Positions 23,998 to 33,952 of a stretch of DNA of 64,000 bases are shown here, piece after piece. The position numbers and the translations under genes are program-made. Within the stretch, counting starts at the first letter, position 1. Each line of letters opens with the position of its first letter. A model generated the notes under the pieces. The model searched no databases, was not told the DNA's origin, and saw only the letters and a list, made by a program, of their open reading frames with translations. Location of the stretch: the NCBI RefSeq assembly GCF_014638745.1, contig NZ_BMFO01000002.1:124001-188000 (forward strand). The letters are read 5' to 3'. The DNA is from Arenimonas maotaiensis (GTDB taxonomy: Bacteria > Pseudomonadota > Gammaproteobacteria > Xanthomonadales > Xanthomonadaceae).

Positions 23998-24666
23998 ATG
24001 AAACCGATCATCGCCCCGTCCATCCTGTCCGCCAACTTCGCCAAACTCGGCGAGGAAGTCGATGCCGTGCTCGCCGCCGGCGCCGACTGGGTGCACTTCG
24101 ACGTGATGGACAACCACTACGTGCCGAACCTCACCATCGGGCCGCTGGTGTGCGACGCCCTGCGCGGGCACGGCGTCACCGCGCCGATCGACGTGCACCT
24201 GATGGTCAAGCCGGTCGACCGCATCATCCCCGATTTCGCCAAGGCCGGCGCCAGCCTGATCAGCTTCCATCCCGAGGCCTCCGAGCACGTCGACCGCACC
24301 ATCGGCCTGATCAAGGAGCAGGGCTGCCAGGCCGGTCTGGTGTTGAATCCGGCCACGCCGCTGAACGTGCTCGACCACGTGCTCGACAAGCTCGACCTGG
24401 TGCTGATCATGTCGGTCAATCCCGGCTTCGGCGGCCAGGCTTTCATCCCGCAGGCGCTGGACAAGATCCGCGGCGTGCGCGAACGCATCCGCGAAAGCGG
24501 CCGATTGATCCGGCTCGAGGTCGACGGCGGCGTCAAGGTCGACAACATCGGCGCGGTGGCCGCGGCCGGTGCCGACGCCTTCGTGGCCGGTTCGGCGATC
24601 TTCGGCGCCGGCGATTACGCCGACGTCATCCGCCGCATGCGCGCCGAAATCGACGCCGCCGCATGA
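23998..24666 (+). CDS. rpe: Ribulose-phosphate 3-epimerase
   Basis: 222 residues. TIM barrel with the family signatures [55 protein letters not shown] and [12 protein letters not shown]. It interconverts ribulose 5-phosphate and xylulose 5-phosphate in the pentose phosphate pathway. Overlaps the trpE start by 4 bases (ATGA), so trpE is translated in step with it; the rpe-trpE linkage is common in proteobacteria. Confidence 0.97.
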   Translation: MKPIIAPSILSANFAKLGEEVDAVLAAGADWVHFDVMDNHYVPNLTIGPLVCDALRGHGVTAPIDVHLMVKPVDRIIPDFAKAGASLISFHPEASEHVDRTIGLIKEQGCQAGLVLNPATPLNVLDHVLDKLDLVLIMSVNPGFGGQAFIPQALDKIRGVRERIRESGRLIRLEVDGGVKVDNIGAVAAAGADAFVAGSAIFGAGDYADVIRRMRAEIDAAA

Positions 24667-26138
24667 GCACGCCGACGCAGTTCGCGGCCTTCGCCGCCGA
24701 AGGCTACAACCGCATTCCGGTGGTGCGCGAGGTGCTGTCCGACCTCGATACGCCGCTGTCGGTGTACCTCAAGCTGGCCGATGGCCCGAACACCTATCTG
24801 TTCGAATCGGTCGAGGGCGGCGAGACCTGGGGCCGCTATTCCATCATCGGCCTGCCGGCCAAGCGCAGCTTCCATTTCCGCGGCAACGCGTTCGAAGAAC
24901 GCGAACTGGACGTGACCGTGGCCGCCGAGACGCTGACCGATCCGCTGGCCAAGGTCGACGACCTGCGCGCGCGCTACCGCGTGCCGAAACTGGCGGAATT
25001 GCCGGATTTCAGCGGCGGTCTGGTCGGCTATTTCGGGTTCGAGACCATCGCCTGGATCGAGCCGAAGCTGAAGGACGCCGGCAAGCCGAACGTGCTCGGC
25101 GTGCCCGACGCCTTGCTGCTGCTGAGCGAGGAAGTGGCGGTGTTCGACAACCTCAAAGGCCGCCTGTACTTGATCGTGCACGCCGACCCGGCCGAGCCGC
25201 AGGCCTACGCCCGCGCCCAGCGCCGGCTGGATGAATTGGTGTATCGCCTGCGCCATTCCGGCCGCAGCTATCCGGACGTGCTGCATCCGTCCCTGGTGGA
25301 CGAAGCCGATTTCGTGTCCGGTTTCTCCGAGCCCGAGTTCACCGCCGCGGTGCGCAAGGCGCAGGAGTACATCAAGGCCGGCGACGCCTTCCAGGTGGTG
25401 CTCAGCCAGCGCATGAGCGTGCCGTTCAAGGCCCGTCCGGTCGATGTGTACCGCGCGCTGCGCGCGCTGAATCCGTCGCCGTACATGTATTTCCTGGATT
25501 TCGGCGGCACCCAGGTGGTCGGTTCCTCGCCGGAGATCCTGGTGCGCGCCAAGCAGGGCCGCGTCACCGTGCGCCCGATCGCCGGCACCCGGCCGCGCGG
25601 CGCCGACGCCGCGCTGGACGCCGCGCTGGAAACCGAGCTGCTGGGCGACGCCAAGGAGTGCGCCGAGCATCTGATGCTGATCGACCTCGGCCGCAACGAC
25701 GTCGGCCGCGTGGCCGAGCCGAATTCGGTCACGGTGCCGCAGCGCTTCGTCATCGAGCGCTACTCGCATGTGATGCACATCGTCTCGGAAGTGCAGGGCC
25801 GGCTCAAGGACGGCCTCGGCTTCGCCGACATCTTCCGCGCCGTGTTCCCGGCCGGCACGGTCAGCGGCGCGCCGAAGATCCGCGCGCTGGAGATCATCCA
25901 GGAGCTGGAGCCGCACAAGCGCCACATCTATTCCGGCGCGGTCGGCTACATCAACTGGTGGGGCGACACCGACACCGCCATCGCCATCCGCACCGCCGTC
26001 ATCGAGAATGGCCGTCTGCACGTGCAGGCCGGTGCCGGCATCGTGTACGACTCGCAGCCGGCGATGGAGTGGCAGGAGACCCTGAACAAGGGCCGCGCCC
26101 TGCTGCGCGCCGTGCAGCAGGCGGCGTTGGGCCTGTAA
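24663..26138 (+). CDS. trpE: Anthranilate synthase component I
   Basis: 491 residues. N-terminal regulatory half ([22 protein letters not shown], with a tryptophan-site-like [18 protein letters not shown]) and C-terminal chorismate-binding half ([53 protein letters not shown]). It makes anthranilate from chorismate with ammonia supplied by TrpG. No leader peptide or attenuator is visible, because the gene overlaps rpe. apt separates it from trpG. Confidence 0.97.
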   Translation: MSTPTQFAAFAAEGYNRIPVVREVLSDLDTPLSVYLKLADGPNTYLFESVEGGETWGRYSIIGLPAKRSFHFRGNAFEERELDVTVAAETLTDPLAKVDDLRARYRVPKLAELPDFSGGLVGYFGFETIAWIEPKLKDAGKPNVLGVPDALLLLSEEVAVFDNLKGRLYLIVHADPAEPQAYARAQRRLDELVYRLRHSGRSYPDVLHPSLVDEADFVSGFSEPEFTAAVRKAQEYIKAGDAFQVVLSQRMSVPFKARPVDVYRALRALNPSPYMYFLDFGGTQVVGSSPEILVRAKQGRVTVRPIAGTRPRGADAALDAALETELLGDAKECAEHLMLIDLGRNDVGRVAEPNSVTVPQRFVIERYSHVMHIVSEVQGRLKDGLGFADIFRAVFPAGTVSGAPKIRALEIIQELEPHKRHIYSGAVGYINWWGDTDTAIAIRTAVIENGRLHVQAGAGIVYDSQPAMEWQETLNKGRALLRAVQQAALGL

Positions 26139-26148
26139 TCGGAGCGTG

Positions 26149-26682
26149 ATGGTGGATCTTCAAGCCCGCATCAAGGCCGGCATCCGCGACGTGCCGGATT
26201 TCCCCAAGGACGGCATCCTGTTCAAGGACATCTCGACGTTGCTGCTGCAGCCGGCGTTGGCCAACGCCATCCTCGACGGTTTGGCCGCGCAGTACAGGGA
26301 TGTCGGCATCGACGCCATCGCCGGCATCGAGAGCCGCGGCTTCCTGTTCGGCAACGCGCTGGCGCTGCGCCTGGAAAAGCCGTTCGTGCTGATCCGCAAG
26401 GCCGGCAAGCTGCCGGCCGAGAAGATCACCCGAAGTTACGAGCTCGAATACGGCGTGGCCGCCATCGAGATGCACCGCGACGCCGTGCAACCGGGCCAAC
26501 GCGTGCTGGTGCACGACGACCTGCTCGCCACCGGCGGCTCGGCCGAGGCCGCGGCCCTGCTGCTGCAGGATGCCGGCGCGCACGTGGCCGGCTTCAGCTT
26601 CCTGGTCGAGCTCGGGTTTCTGGCCGGCCGTCAGCGCCTGGCGCCGATCCAGACCGACATCCGCAGCTTGGCGGCGTATTGA
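26149..26682 (+). CDS. apt: Adenine phosphoribosyltransferase
   Basis: 177 residues. Starts VDLQARIKAGIRDVPDFPKDGILFKDI as in other APRTs, with IAGIESRGFLFG, the PRPP-binding loop VLVHDDLLATGGSAEAA, and the adenine-site FVLIRKAGKLP. It salvages adenine with PRPP to AMP. It sits between trpE and trpG, 10 bases after trpE. ATG 26149 is used; an adjacent GTG at 26146 or GTG at 26152 are alternatives, preceded by GGAG. Confidence 0.95.
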   Translation: MVDLQARIKAGIRDVPDFPKDGILFKDISTLLLQPALANAILDGLAAQYRDVGIDAIAGIESRGFLFGNALALRLEKPFVLIRKAGKLPAEKITRSYELEYGVAAIEMHRDAVQPGQRVLVHDDLLATGGSAEAAALLLQDAGAHVAGFSFLVELGFLAGRQRLAPIQTDIRSLAAY

Positions 26683-26707
26683 GCACGGCGCCCTCACGCC
26701 GCCATGC

Positions 26708-26713
26708 GATAAT
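26708..26713 (+). promoter_or_regulatory. Possible internal promoter before trpG
   Basis: GATAAT 26 bases before the trpG start in the only sizeable gap of the trp cluster (57 bases). No well-spaced -35, so tentative. Confidence 0.3.
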
Positions 26714-26739
26714 GAATGCCTGAAACACGGGTTCCCGCC

Positions 26740-27339
26740 ATGCTTTTGATGATCGACAACTACGACAGCTTCACCTACAACCTGGTGCATTACCTGGCCG
26801 AGTTGGGGCAGGAGGTGCAGGTGGTGCGCAACGACGCCCTCGGCGTCGACGACGTGGCGGCGCTGGCGCCGGACTACATCGTGCTGTCGCCCGGCCCGTG
26901 CACCCCGAACGAAGCCGGCATCTGCGTGCCGGTGCTCGAGCGGCTGGCCGGCCGTTTCCCGGTGTTCGGCGTCTGCCTCGGCCACCAGAGCATCGGCCAG
27001 GCCTTCGGCGGCAAGGTGGTGCGCGCCAAGACCATCATGCACGGCAAGACCTCGATGATCCACCATAACGGTACCGGCGCCTTCGCCGGCCTGCCGTCTC
27101 CGTTCGAGGCCACCCGCTACCATTCGCTGGTGGTGGAGCGCGACAGCCTGCCGGATTGCCTGGAGATCACCGCCTGGACCGAAGACGCCGACGGCGGCAT
27201 CGACGAGATCATGGGGCTCCGTCACAAAACGCTGCCGGTCGAGGGCGTACAATTCCATCCCGAATCCATCCTGACGCAGCACGGCCACGACCTGCTGCGC
27301 AATTTCCTGGCCCAGCACGCCGAACGAGGAACCGCATGA
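26740..27339 (+). CDS. trpG: Anthranilate synthase component II (glutamine amidotransferase)
   Basis: 199 residues. Class I amidotransferase with oxyanion motif [11 protein letters not shown], nucleophile C79 in [10 protein letters not shown], and the His/Glu pair in [10 protein letters not shown]. It releases ammonia from glutamine for TrpE and may also serve as PabA, as is common when trpG stands alone. It overlaps trpD by 4 bases (ATGA). Confidence 0.97.
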   Translation: MLLMIDNYDSFTYNLVHYLAELGQEVQVVRNDALGVDDVAALAPDYIVLSPGPCTPNEAGICVPVLERLAGRFPVFGVCLGHQSIGQAFGGKVVRAKTIMHGKTSMIHHNGTGAFAGLPSPFEATRYHSLVVERDSLPDCLEITAWTEDADGGIDEIMGLRHKTLPVEGVQFHPESILTQHGHDLLRNFLAQHAERGTA

Positions 27340-28364
27340 AACCGCAGGAAGCGCTGCAGCGCATCATCGAACACCGCGAGATCTTCCACGACGAGATGGT
27401 CGCGTTGATGCGGCAGATCATGCGCGGCGAGGTCTCCGACGTGATGACCGCGGCCATCCTGTCCGGCCTGCGGGTGAAGAAGGAGACCATCGGCGAGATC
27501 ACCGGCGCGGCCCAGGTGATGCGCGAGTTCGCGGTCAAGGTGCCGACGCCGCCCGGCGTCGGCCTGGTCGACATCGTCGGCACCGGCGGCGACGGCGCGC
27601 ACACCTTCAACATCTCCACCGCCTCGATGTTCGTGGCGGCCGCGGCCGGCGCCCAGATCGCCAAGCACGGCAACCGCAGCGTGTCGTCCAAGTCCGGCAG
27701 CGCCGACGTGCTCGAGGCGCTCGGCGCCGACATCGAGCTGTCGCCCGAGCAGGTCGGCCAGTGCCTGAACCGCACCGGCATCGGCTTCATGTACGCGCCC
27801 AACCACCATCCGGCCATGAAGCACGTGGCCGCCGTGCGCCGCGAGATGGCGGTGCGCACCATCTTCAACATCCTCGGGCCGCTGACCAACCCGGCCGGCG
27901 CGCCGAACGTGCTGATGGGCGTGTTCCATCCCGACCTGGTCGGCATCCAGGTGCGCGTGCTGCAGCGCCTGGGCACCGAGCGCGCCATGGTGGTGTACGG
28001 CCGCGACGGACTGGACGAGATCTCGCTGGGCGCCGCCACCTTGGTCGGCGAACTGCGCGGCGGCCAGATCCGCGAATACGAGATCCATCCCGAGGACTTC
28101 GGGTTGGCCATGGCCTCGACCCGCAACCTGCGCGTCGAGAACGCCGAGGAGTCCAAGGCCATGCTGATGGCGGCGCTCGATGCCGGTTCCGGCGTCGCGC
28201 ACGATATCGTGGCGCTGAACGCCGGCGCCGCGTTGTACGTGTCGGGTCAGGCGCGCAGCATCGCCGAGGGCCTGGAAAAAGCCGTCGCCGCGATGCATTC
28301 CGGCGCGGCCGCCGCCCGCATGGCGCAGTTCGTGGAAACCACCCGCCTGCTGGGCGCCCGCTGA
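27336..28364 (+). CDS. trpD: Anthranilate phosphoribosyltransferase
   Basis: 342 residues. PRPP loop [38 protein letters not shown], the anthranilate-contact [15 protein letters not shown], and [14 protein letters not shown]. It attaches the phosphoribosyl group to anthranilate. It overlaps both neighbours (ATGA with trpG, TGATG with trpC). Confidence 0.97.
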   Translation: MKPQEALQRIIEHREIFHDEMVALMRQIMRGEVSDVMTAAILSGLRVKKETIGEITGAAQVMREFAVKVPTPPGVGLVDIVGTGGDGAHTFNISTASMFVAAAAGAQIAKHGNRSVSSKSGSADVLEALGADIELSPEQVGQCLNRTGIGFMYAPNHHPAMKHVAAVRREMAVRTIFNILGPLTNPAGAPNVLMGVFHPDLVGIQVRVLQRLGTERAMVVYGRDGLDEISLGAATLVGELRGGQIREYEIHPEDFGLAMASTRNLRVENAEESKAMLMAALDAGSGVAHDIVALNAGAALYVSGQARSIAEGLEKAVAAMHSGAAAARMAQFVETTRLLGAR

Positions 28365-29152
28365 TGGCCGACATCCTGCAGCGCATCCTGGCGCGCAAGC
28401 ACGAGGAAGTGGCGATGCGCCGCGGCTACGTGCCGCAGGCCGAGTTGATCGCGCGCTGCAACGCCATGCCGGAGCCGCGCGGCTTCGCCGCCGCGCTGCA
28501 GGCCAGGATCGCCGCCGGCGAACCGGCGGTGATCGCCGAAATCAAGAAGGCCAGCCCGAGCAAGGGCGTCATCCGCGAACGTTTCGCGCCGGCCGACATC
28601 GCCCGCAGCTACGAGGCCGGCGGCGCGGCCTGCCTGTCGGTGCTGACCGACGTCGATTTCTTCCAGGGCAGCGACGTCTACCTGAAGCAGGCGCGCGAGG
28701 CCTGCGGCCTGCCGGTGCTGCGCAAGGACTTCATCGTCGACGAGTACCAGATCTACGAGGCGCGCGCGCTCGGCGCCGACTGCGTGCTGCTGATCGTGGC
28801 CGCGTTGAGCGACGCCCAGCTGCAGAGCTATGCGCTGCTGGCGAAGATGCTGCAGATGGACGCGCTGCTGGAGGTGCACGACGCCGACGAGCTGCGCCGC
28901 GCCCTGCGCGCCGACTCGCCGCTGGTCGGCATCAACAACCGCGATCTGCGCACCTTCGGACTCGACTTGCAGACCACGCTCGCGCTCAAGCCGGAGGTGC
29001 CTGAAGGCCGGCTGCTGGTCACCGAAAGCGGCATCCTGGCGCGCGCGGACGTCGAGCTGATGCGCGGCCACGGCGTGCATGCGTTCCTGGTCGGCGAGGC
29101 GATGATGCGCGCCGACGATCCCGGCGCGGCCCTGCGCGCGCTGTTCTACTGA
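28364..29152 (+). CDS. trpC: Indole-3-glycerol-phosphate synthase
   Basis: 262 residues, a single-function TrpC without the TrpF domain. TIM-barrel motifs: [80 protein letters not shown]. It closes the indole ring during tryptophan synthesis. Its end overlaps the convergent clp gene by 7 bases. trpF, trpB and trpA are not in the window. Confidence 0.97.
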   Translation: MADILQRILARKHEEVAMRRGYVPQAELIARCNAMPEPRGFAAALQARIAAGEPAVIAEIKKASPSKGVIRERFAPADIARSYEAGGAACLSVLTDVDFFQGSDVYLKQAREACGLPVLRKDFIVDEYQIYEARALGADCVLLIVAALSDAQLQSYALLAKMLQMDALLEVHDADELRRALRADSPLVGINNRDLRTFGLDLQTTLALKPEVPEGRLLVTESGILARADVELMRGHGVHAFLVGEAMMRADDPGAALRALFY

Positions 29153-29841
29153 CGCTTCGCGAAAACCACCACGGTCTTGCCGCGGGCGTGGATCAGGCCC
29201 TGCTCCTGCAGCTGCTTGAACACGCGTCCGGCCATCTCGCGCGAACAGCCGGTGATGCGCGCCAGCTCCTGGCGCGATACCTTGATCTGCCAGCCGTCGG
29301 CGTGCTGCAGGGCGTCCGGTTCCCGGGTCAGGTCGTGCAGGGCGCGCAGGATGCGGTTGGCGACGTCCAAGTGCGCCAGGCGGCTGGCCTTGCGCGTGGT
29401 TTCCATCAGCCGGCGCGAGATCTGCGCGCCGATGGCGAACATCAGCTTCGGGCATTCCGGCGCCAACGTCGACTCGCACAGCTGGTGCAGCTGTTCGTAG
29501 CCGATTTCCGCCAGTTCGCAGGCGCTCCGGCTGCGCAGGATCACACTGCGCGTACGGGTCTTGTAGAACACGCCGGTGGCGCCGATGAAGTCGCCCGGAT
29601 GCACGTAGGCCAGCAGCAGTTCGCGGCCGTCGGACTCTTCCGCCAGAATCGCCAGCGAGCCGCTGACCACGTAGAACATGCTTTTGGCCGGCTCGCCCGG
29701 ACGGAACACGTCGGTGCGCGCGCGGTACTTGCGTTTGTGGGTATGGCTCAGGAAGGCCGCCAGCGCGGCCCGGTCGAGCGCCATCGGGCTGCTGATCGGC
29801 TCCAGCGGGGCCACGGATTCGGGAATACTCAGCTCGTTCAT
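29146..29841 (-). CDS. clp: CRP-like global regulator Clp
   Basis: 231 residues. Cyclic-nucleotide-binding beta-roll (about 25-130), long dimer helix (about 137-165, [22 protein letters not shown]) and a C-terminal winged helix with recognition segment [30 protein letters not shown]. The position between trpC and speD is that of clp in Xanthomonas, where Clp binds DNA without ligand and is inhibited by cyclic di-GMP. Compared with what I recall of E. coli CRP and Xanthomonas Clp, residue 88 in FIGATGVF is Ala rather than Glu, and residue 99, after the conserved R98, is Ser as in CRP rather than Glu. Ligand response may therefore differ. Confidence 0.92.
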   Translation of the reverse strand: MNELSIPESVAPLEPISSPMALDRAALAAFLSHTHKRKYRARTDVFRPGEPAKSMFYVVSGSLAILAEESDGRELLLAYVHPGDFIGATGVFYKTRTRSVILRSRSACELAEIGYEQLHQLCESTLAPECPKLMFAIGAQISRRLMETTRKASRLAHLDVANRILRALHDLTREPDALQHADGWQIKVSRQELARITGCSREMAGRVFKQLQEQGLIHARGKTVVVFAKRQ

Positions 29842-29928
29842 CGCCGCTCCGGAAAGGGAAGCCAGGCCATTAGCTTACCCTTTTCGTGACCGAAGGCTCA
29901 ACAATGGCCCGTCCGGCCGAGAAAGGGC

Positions 29929-29956
29929 TTGCATTTGGGGGCAAATGCCCGATAAT
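29929..29956 (+). promoter_or_regulatory. speD promoter with palindrome in the spacer
   Basis: -35 TTGCAT (29929-29934), 16-base spacer, -10 GATAAT (29951-29956). The spacer holds a perfect inverted repeat GCATTTG (29931-29937) / CAAATGC (29942-29948) separated by four G, well placed for an operator. Confidence 0.6.
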
Positions 29957-29992
29957 TGCGCCTCATATTCCACCCCTTTCGAGGATACCGCA

Positions 29993-30787
29993 TTGGTCAA
30001 GCCGCTGCCCCGGTTGCGCCTTCAGGGATTCAACAATCTCACCAAGTCCCTGAGCTTCAACATCTACGACATCTGTTACGCCGCGTCGGAAGACCAGCGC
30101 CAGCGCTACATCGAGTACATCGATGAGGTCTACAACGCCGAGCGCCTGACCCAGATCCTGACCGAAGTGGCCAATATCATCGGCGCCAACATCCTCAACG
30201 TCGCGCGCCAGGATTACGATCCGCAGGGCGCCTCGGTGACCATCCTGATCTCGGAAGAGCCGGTGATCGACAAGAAGGCGGCCGGCAAGGAGCTGATCTC
30301 CGACGCGGTGGTCGCGCACCTGGACAAGTCGCACATCACCGTGCACACCTATCCCGAGACCCATCCGCACAACGGCATCGCCACCTTCCGCGCCGACATC
30401 GACGTCGCCACCTGCGGCGTGATCTCGCCGTTGAAAGCCCTCAATTACCTGATCGAGAGCTTCGACTCCGACATCGTGGTCACCGATTACCGCGTGCGCG
30501 GCTTCACCCGCGACATCAAAGGCAAGAAGCACTACATCGACCACAAGATCAACTCGATCCAGGATTTCCTGACCCGCGACATCAAGGCCCATTACGAGAT
30601 GATGGACGTCAACGTGTACCAGGAGAACCTGTTCCACACCAAGATGCACGTCAAGGAGTTCGACCTCGACACCTATCTGTTCGAAGGCAAGGCCAAGAGC
30701 CTGAGCTTCAAGGAGCGCCAGCGCATCGAGCTGCAGGTCCGCCGCGAGATCGAAGAGCTGTACCACGGCCGCAACCTGGCCGATTGA
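29993..30787 (+). CDS. speD: S-adenosylmethionine decarboxylase proenzyme
   Basis: 264 residues, the long E. coli type. [21 protein letters not shown] opens the protein, and the self-cleavage site is K112/S113 in [14 protein letters not shown]; Ser113 becomes the pyruvoyl group. [16 protein letters not shown] and [16 protein letters not shown] follow as in the family. It supplies decarboxylated AdoMet for spermidine synthesis. The start is read as TTG at 29993, eight bases after GAGG, because it gives the conserved N-terminus; no ATG fits. Confidence 0.96.
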   Translation: MVKPLPRLRLQGFNNLTKSLSFNIYDICYAASEDQRQRYIEYIDEVYNAERLTQILTEVANIIGANILNVARQDYDPQGASVTILISEEPVIDKKAAGKELISDAVVAHLDKSHITVHTYPETHPHNGIATFRADIDVATCGVISPLKALNYLIESFDSDIVVTDYRVRGFTRDIKGKKHYIDHKINSIQDFLTRDIKAHYEMMDVNVYQENLFHTKMHVKEFDLDTYLFEGKAKSLSFKERQRIELQVRREIEELYHGRNLAD

Positions 30788-30809
30788 GCGCCGCGTCCCC
30801 GTGTTTGCG

Positions 30810-30834
30810 AAAACCCCGCCTTGGCGGGGTTTTT
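30810..30834. terminator. Bidirectional intrinsic terminator
   Basis: AAACCCCGCC-TT-GGCGGGGTTTTT between speD and the convergent coq7 gene. Confidence 0.9.
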
Positions 30835-30839
30835 CATGT

Positions 30840-31502
30840 TCAGAGGCGGTAGGCCACGGCCTTCATCAGGCGCGAACTCAGCGCCATCAGCTGCGGAATT
30901 GGCGGCGGCAGCCGGCGCGCGCCGTGTTGTTCGGCGTGCTCTGCGTGCCGGATCTCATCGTCCTTCATCACCGCCAGGATGGCCCGGCTGCGGCGGTCTT
31001 CGGCCGGCAAGGTATCCAGATGCTCGACCAGATGCGCTTCCACCTGGCGCTCGGTCTCCGAGACGAAGCCCAGGTTCCAGCCGTCGCCCTTCAGGCCGGC
31101 CGCCAAGCCGATACCGTAGCTGCCCAGATACCAGAGCGGATTGAGCAGGCTGGGGCGGGCGTCCAGCTCGCGCAGGCGCGCTTCGCACCAGCTCAGGTGG
31201 TCGGCTTCCTCGTCGGCGGCGTGCAGCAGTTGCTCGCGGGTCTCGGCGCTGTCCGCTACCCGCGCCTGGCCCAGGTATAGCGCCTGGGCGCAGACCTCGC
31301 CGGTGTGGTTGATGCGCATCAGCCCCGCGCTGTGGCGGATCTGCGCCGGCGACATCTCCAGATCGCGTTCCGCGCCGGCCGGATTGGCGCGCGGCGCCGG
31401 GCCGTGGGCGGAGCGGCTGACCGCGCCGCTGGTGGTGTTCAGCGCGTGCTGCAGTTCGCCGAGCAGGTGGTCGATTCGGGACGGGCGGCGTTCAAGCGTC
31501 AT
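30840..31502 (-). CDS. coq7: 2-octaprenyl-3-methyl-6-methoxy-1,4-benzoquinol hydroxylase
   Basis: 220 residues. Ferritin-like di-iron protein with ligands in RINHTGEVCAQALYLGQ, AADEEADHLSWCEARLREL, and KDDEIRHAEHAEQHGA. Coq7 inserts the last ring hydroxyl in ubiquinone synthesis and replaces the flavoprotein UbiF used by E. coli. An N-terminal extension of about 50 residues precedes the conserved core. The start at 31502 lies inside the end of the glcF-like gene (11-base overlap). Confidence 0.94.
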   Translation of the reverse strand: MTLERRPSRIDHLLGELQHALNTTSGAVSRSAHGPAPRANPAGAERDLEMSPAQIRHSAGLMRINHTGEVCAQALYLGQARVADSAETREQLLHAADEEADHLSWCEARLRELDARPSLLNPLWYLGSYGIGLAAGLKGDGWNLGFVSETERQVEAHLVEHLDTLPAEDRRSRAILAVMKDDEIRHAEHAEQHGARRLPPPIPQLMALSSRLMKAVAYRL

Positions 31503-32598
31503 CCAGATATTCTGCCATGAATTCGAGCGGATGCCGGATCGCCGCGCCGGTGCCGTCGGCCAGATGCAGGCGGCAGCCGATGTTCGACGACAACAGCGTA
31601 TCCGCCCCGGCCGCCGCCACGGCGTCCGCGACCGGTGCGCGCAGGGCGGCCGCCCGCGCGGGGGCGGCGAGTTGATGCAGGCCGGCCGCGCCGCAACAGC
31701 CGCTATCCGGCAATGGCACCAGATCCAAGTCCGGAATGCGCGCCAACAGTGCGCGCACCGCCTGTTGCGAACCGTGGAATGCGGCGCTGCAGGGCGTGTG
31801 CACGGCCACGCGCCGGCCCTGCGCGGAACGGAAACGCAACGCATCGGCGCGTTCCGCCAGAAACACGGCGGCGTCCATCACCGGCACCGGCAGACTATCC
31901 GCCAATGCGCCATGGCAGCCGCTGGCCAGCACCAGCACGCGCTCGTGGCCGGCGAATGCGGCGCGGTTGGCGGCCGTCAGCCGGTCGGCTTCGGCGCCCC
32001 GTCCGGCATGGCGCGCCGCCTGGCCGCAGCAGTTCTGCGTTTCGGGAACCACGCCCGGCTCGCCGGCGGCCTGTAGCAGGCGCAACAGCGACTGCCGTGC
32101 ACCGGCCTCGAAGCGGTCGGCGATGCAACCGGAAAACACCGCCGTGCCGGCGTTCCGGGCTTTAGCCGCCGCCGGGCGGGCTTGCGTCGGCCGCGGCAAA
32201 GGCCGCCAAGCGCGGGGCAGCAGCGGGAAAAACCGACGGTAGAGCTGCAGGGCCGCGTTCAGCCAGGATTTATGGCCCATCAGCCATAGCGCGGCGGCTG
32301 CGCGCCAGGGTAGCCGCGGCGGCGCCGTGCGCCGGGTCTGCAGTAGCAGGTTCTCGTATTCGACCCCGGCCGGACAGGCGCTTTCGCAACGCCGGCAGCC
32401 CAGGCAGGCGTCCAGCGTCGGGTGTGGGCCGGACAGCCCGGAATCGGCCGCCATCGCCGCCATCAGCGCGATGCGGCCGCGCGGCGACTCGGCCTCGGTA
32501 CGGGTCAAGCGGTAGGTCGGGCAGTGCGGCAGGCACAGCCCGCATCTGACGCACTGCTGGGCCAGTGCGGCACGGTCGGCGGTTCGGGCGGGTTCCAT
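31492..32598 (-). CDS. GlcF-like iron-sulfur oxidoreductase subunit
   Basis: 368 residues. Two 4Fe-4S motifs at the N-terminus (CVRCGLCLPHCP near 17-28 and CLGCRRCESACP near 65-76) and two CCG domains (around QNCCGQAARHAG and DSGCCGAAGLHQL). This is the GlcF/GlpC/heterodisulfide-reductase-D architecture that passes electrons from a flavin oxidase subunit to the quinone pool. The flavoprotein partners (GlcD/GlcE) are not adjacent, so the substrate (glycolate, lactate or other) stays open. Coupling to coq7 puts it with quinone biology. Confidence 0.85.
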   Translation of the reverse strand: MEPARTADRAALAQQCVRCGLCLPHCPTYRLTRTEAESPRGRIALMAAMAADSGLSGPHPTLDACLGCRRCESACPAGVEYENLLLQTRRTAPPRLPWRAAAALWLMGHKSWLNAALQLYRRFFPLLPRAWRPLPRPTQARPAAAKARNAGTAVFSGCIADRFEAGARQSLLRLLQAAGEPGVVPETQNCCGQAARHAGRGAEADRLTAANRAAFAGHERVLVLASGCHGALADSLPVPVMDAAVFLAERADALRFRSAQGRRVAVHTPCSAAFHGSQQAVRALLARIPDLDLVPLPDSGCCGAAGLHQLAAPARAAALRAPVADAVAAAGADTLLSSNIGCRLHLADGTGAAIRHPLEFMAEYLDDA

Positions 32599-32629
32599 GA
32601 CCGAATCCTAACATGGCCGGCATGGGGGC

Positions 32630-32658
32630 TTGCGCGTGGCCGGAAAGCGGGTTATCAT
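32630..32658 (+). promoter_or_regulatory. rplM-rpsI promoter
   Basis: -35 TTGCGC (32630-32635), 17-base spacer, -10 TATCAT (32653-32658). The expected leader is only about 30 bases. Confidence 0.6.
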
Positions 32659-32695
32659 TCCGCTTCTTATTCACTTGATTTTGTTGGAGCCCGTC

Positions 32696-33130
32696 ATGAA
32701 AGCCATGACCGTCAGCGCCAAACCCGAAACCGTCCAGCAGGACTGGTATCTGATCGATGCCAGCGGCAAGACCCTCGGTCGTTTGTCCTCGGAACTCGCC
32801 CGCCGCCTGCGCGGCAAGCACAAGCCCGTGTACACCCCGCACGTGGACACCGGCGATTACCTGGTCGTCATCAACGCCGACAAGATCGCCGTGACCGGCA
32901 AGAAGCTGCAGGACAAGATGTACTACCGCTTCACCGGCTACGTCGGCAACATGAAGTCGGAAAACCTGTCGCAGGCCCTGGCCGCGCATCCGGAACGCGT
33001 GATCGAAACCGCGGTCAAGGGCATGCTGCCGAAGAACCCGCTGGGCCGCGCCATGTTCAAGAAGCTCAAGGTCTATAAAGGCTCCGAGCACCCCCACACC
33101 GCCCAGCAGCCGCAAGTGCTGGATATCTAA
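32696..33130 (+). CDS. rplM: 50S ribosomal protein L13
   Basis: 144 residues, full length. Contains [40 protein letters not shown] and ends AAQ-like QQPQVLDI, as L13 does. An early assembly protein of the large subunit. GGAG lies seven bases before ATG 32696; a second in-frame ATG at 32705 is less well placed. Cotranscribed with rpsI. Confidence 0.98.
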   Translation: MKAMTVSAKPETVQQDWYLIDASGKTLGRLSSELARRLRGKHKPVYTPHVDTGDYLVVINADKIAVTGKKLQDKMYYRFTGYVGNMKSENLSQALAAHPERVIETAVKGMLPKNPLGRAMFKKLKVYKGSEHPHTAQQPQVLDI

Positions 33131-33148
33131 GGCAGATAGGACACCACC

Positions 33149-33541
33149 ATGGCTGCACAGCAAAACTACGGCACCGGTCGCCGCAAATCCTCCACCGCCC
33201 GCGTGTTCCTGCGCAAGGGCTCGGGCAACATCGTGATCAACGGCCGCGGCATCGACGAATTCTTCGGCCGTGAGACCTCGCGCATGATCGTGCGCCAGCC
33301 GCTGGAGCTGACCCAGACCTCCGAACAGTTCGACGTCTCCGTGACCGTCGAAGGCGGCGGCATCACCGGCCAAGCCGGCGCCATCCGTCTGGGCATCGCC
33401 CGCGCCCTGGTGGAATACAACGAAACCCTGAAGCCCGAACTGCGCAAAGCCGGTCTGATGACCCGCGACGCCCGTGAAGTGGAACGCAAGAAGGTCGGCC
33501 TGCGCAAAGCCCGCCGCGCCACCCAGTTCTCGAAGCGCTGA
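33149..33541 (+). CDS. rpsI: 30S ribosomal protein S9
   Basis: 130 residues. Begins [27 protein letters not shown] and ends with the basic tail [16 protein letters not shown] whose C-terminal Lys-Arg reaches the P-site tRNA. Lies 18 bases after rplM, the standard L13-S9 pair. Confidence 0.98.
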   Translation: MAAQQNYGTGRRKSSTARVFLRKGSGNIVINGRGIDEFFGRETSRMIVRQPLELTQTSEQFDVSVTVEGGGITGQAGAIRLGIARALVEYNETLKPELRKAGLMTRDAREVERKKVGLRKARRATQFSKR

Positions 33542-33560
33542 TCGGTTTCACCGTCTTGCG

Positions 33561-33587
33561 AAAAACCCGCCTTTCGGCGGGTTTTTT
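33561..33587 (+). terminator. rplM-rpsI terminator
   Basis: AAACCCGCC-TTTC-GGCGGGTTTTTT just after rpsI; the A-run on the left lets it also stop the opposite strand. Confidence 0.9.
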
Positions 33588-33610
33588 GTTGCCCGTAAGC
33601 GGGGCCGGTT

Positions 33611-33952
33611 TCAACGGCCGCGCACGCATTTCACGAAACGGTCGCCGGTGCGTTTCTGCATTTCCGCCATGAATGTGCCGATGGCCTGGCCTTGATAGAA
33701 CCCGGCATCGAAGGCCGACAGCGTTTTGCCGCCGGTGGCCTTGTCGATTTCAGCATTGGCGGCCGCGGCGGATTCGTTCGCGGCGGTTTCGCATGCGGTT
33801 TTGTCCATCTTCAGGCATTTGACCAGCGCCTCGGAGGCGCAACGCCGGTTCATTTCGCCCGGATCGACGATCTGGAACTTCGCCACGGCCGGCGGCGCGG
33901 CCGGTTCGGCCTCCTGCTGGAGCGCCGCCAGCATCAGCAACGCGGCGATCAT
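33611..33952 (-). CDS. Small secreted protein of unknown function
   Basis: 113 residues; no family recognised. A short hydrophobic N-terminus ([13 protein letters not shown]) may be a signal peptide. The rest is helical and Ala/Lys/Glu-rich with four cysteines (C38, C46, C54, C109), which would fit two disulfides in a periplasmic protein. The start ATG at 33952 overlaps the rpiA stop by 4 bases, so it is translationally coupled and likely real. Confidence 0.65.
   Translation of the reverse strand: MIAALLMLAALQQEAEPAAPPAVAKFQIVDPGEMNRRCASEALVKCLKMDKTACETAANESAAAANAEIDKATGGKTLSAFDAGFYQGQAIGTFMAEMQKRTGDRFVKCVRGR

Noticed and set aside
24600-24700. trp leader/attenuator
   Set aside because: trpE overlaps rpe by 4 bases, leaving no room for a leader peptide or attenuator hairpins.
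32599-32695. Ribosomal-protein leader structure before rplM
   Set aside because: The predicted message leader is only about 30 bases and shows no stem-loop like the E. coli L13 leader.
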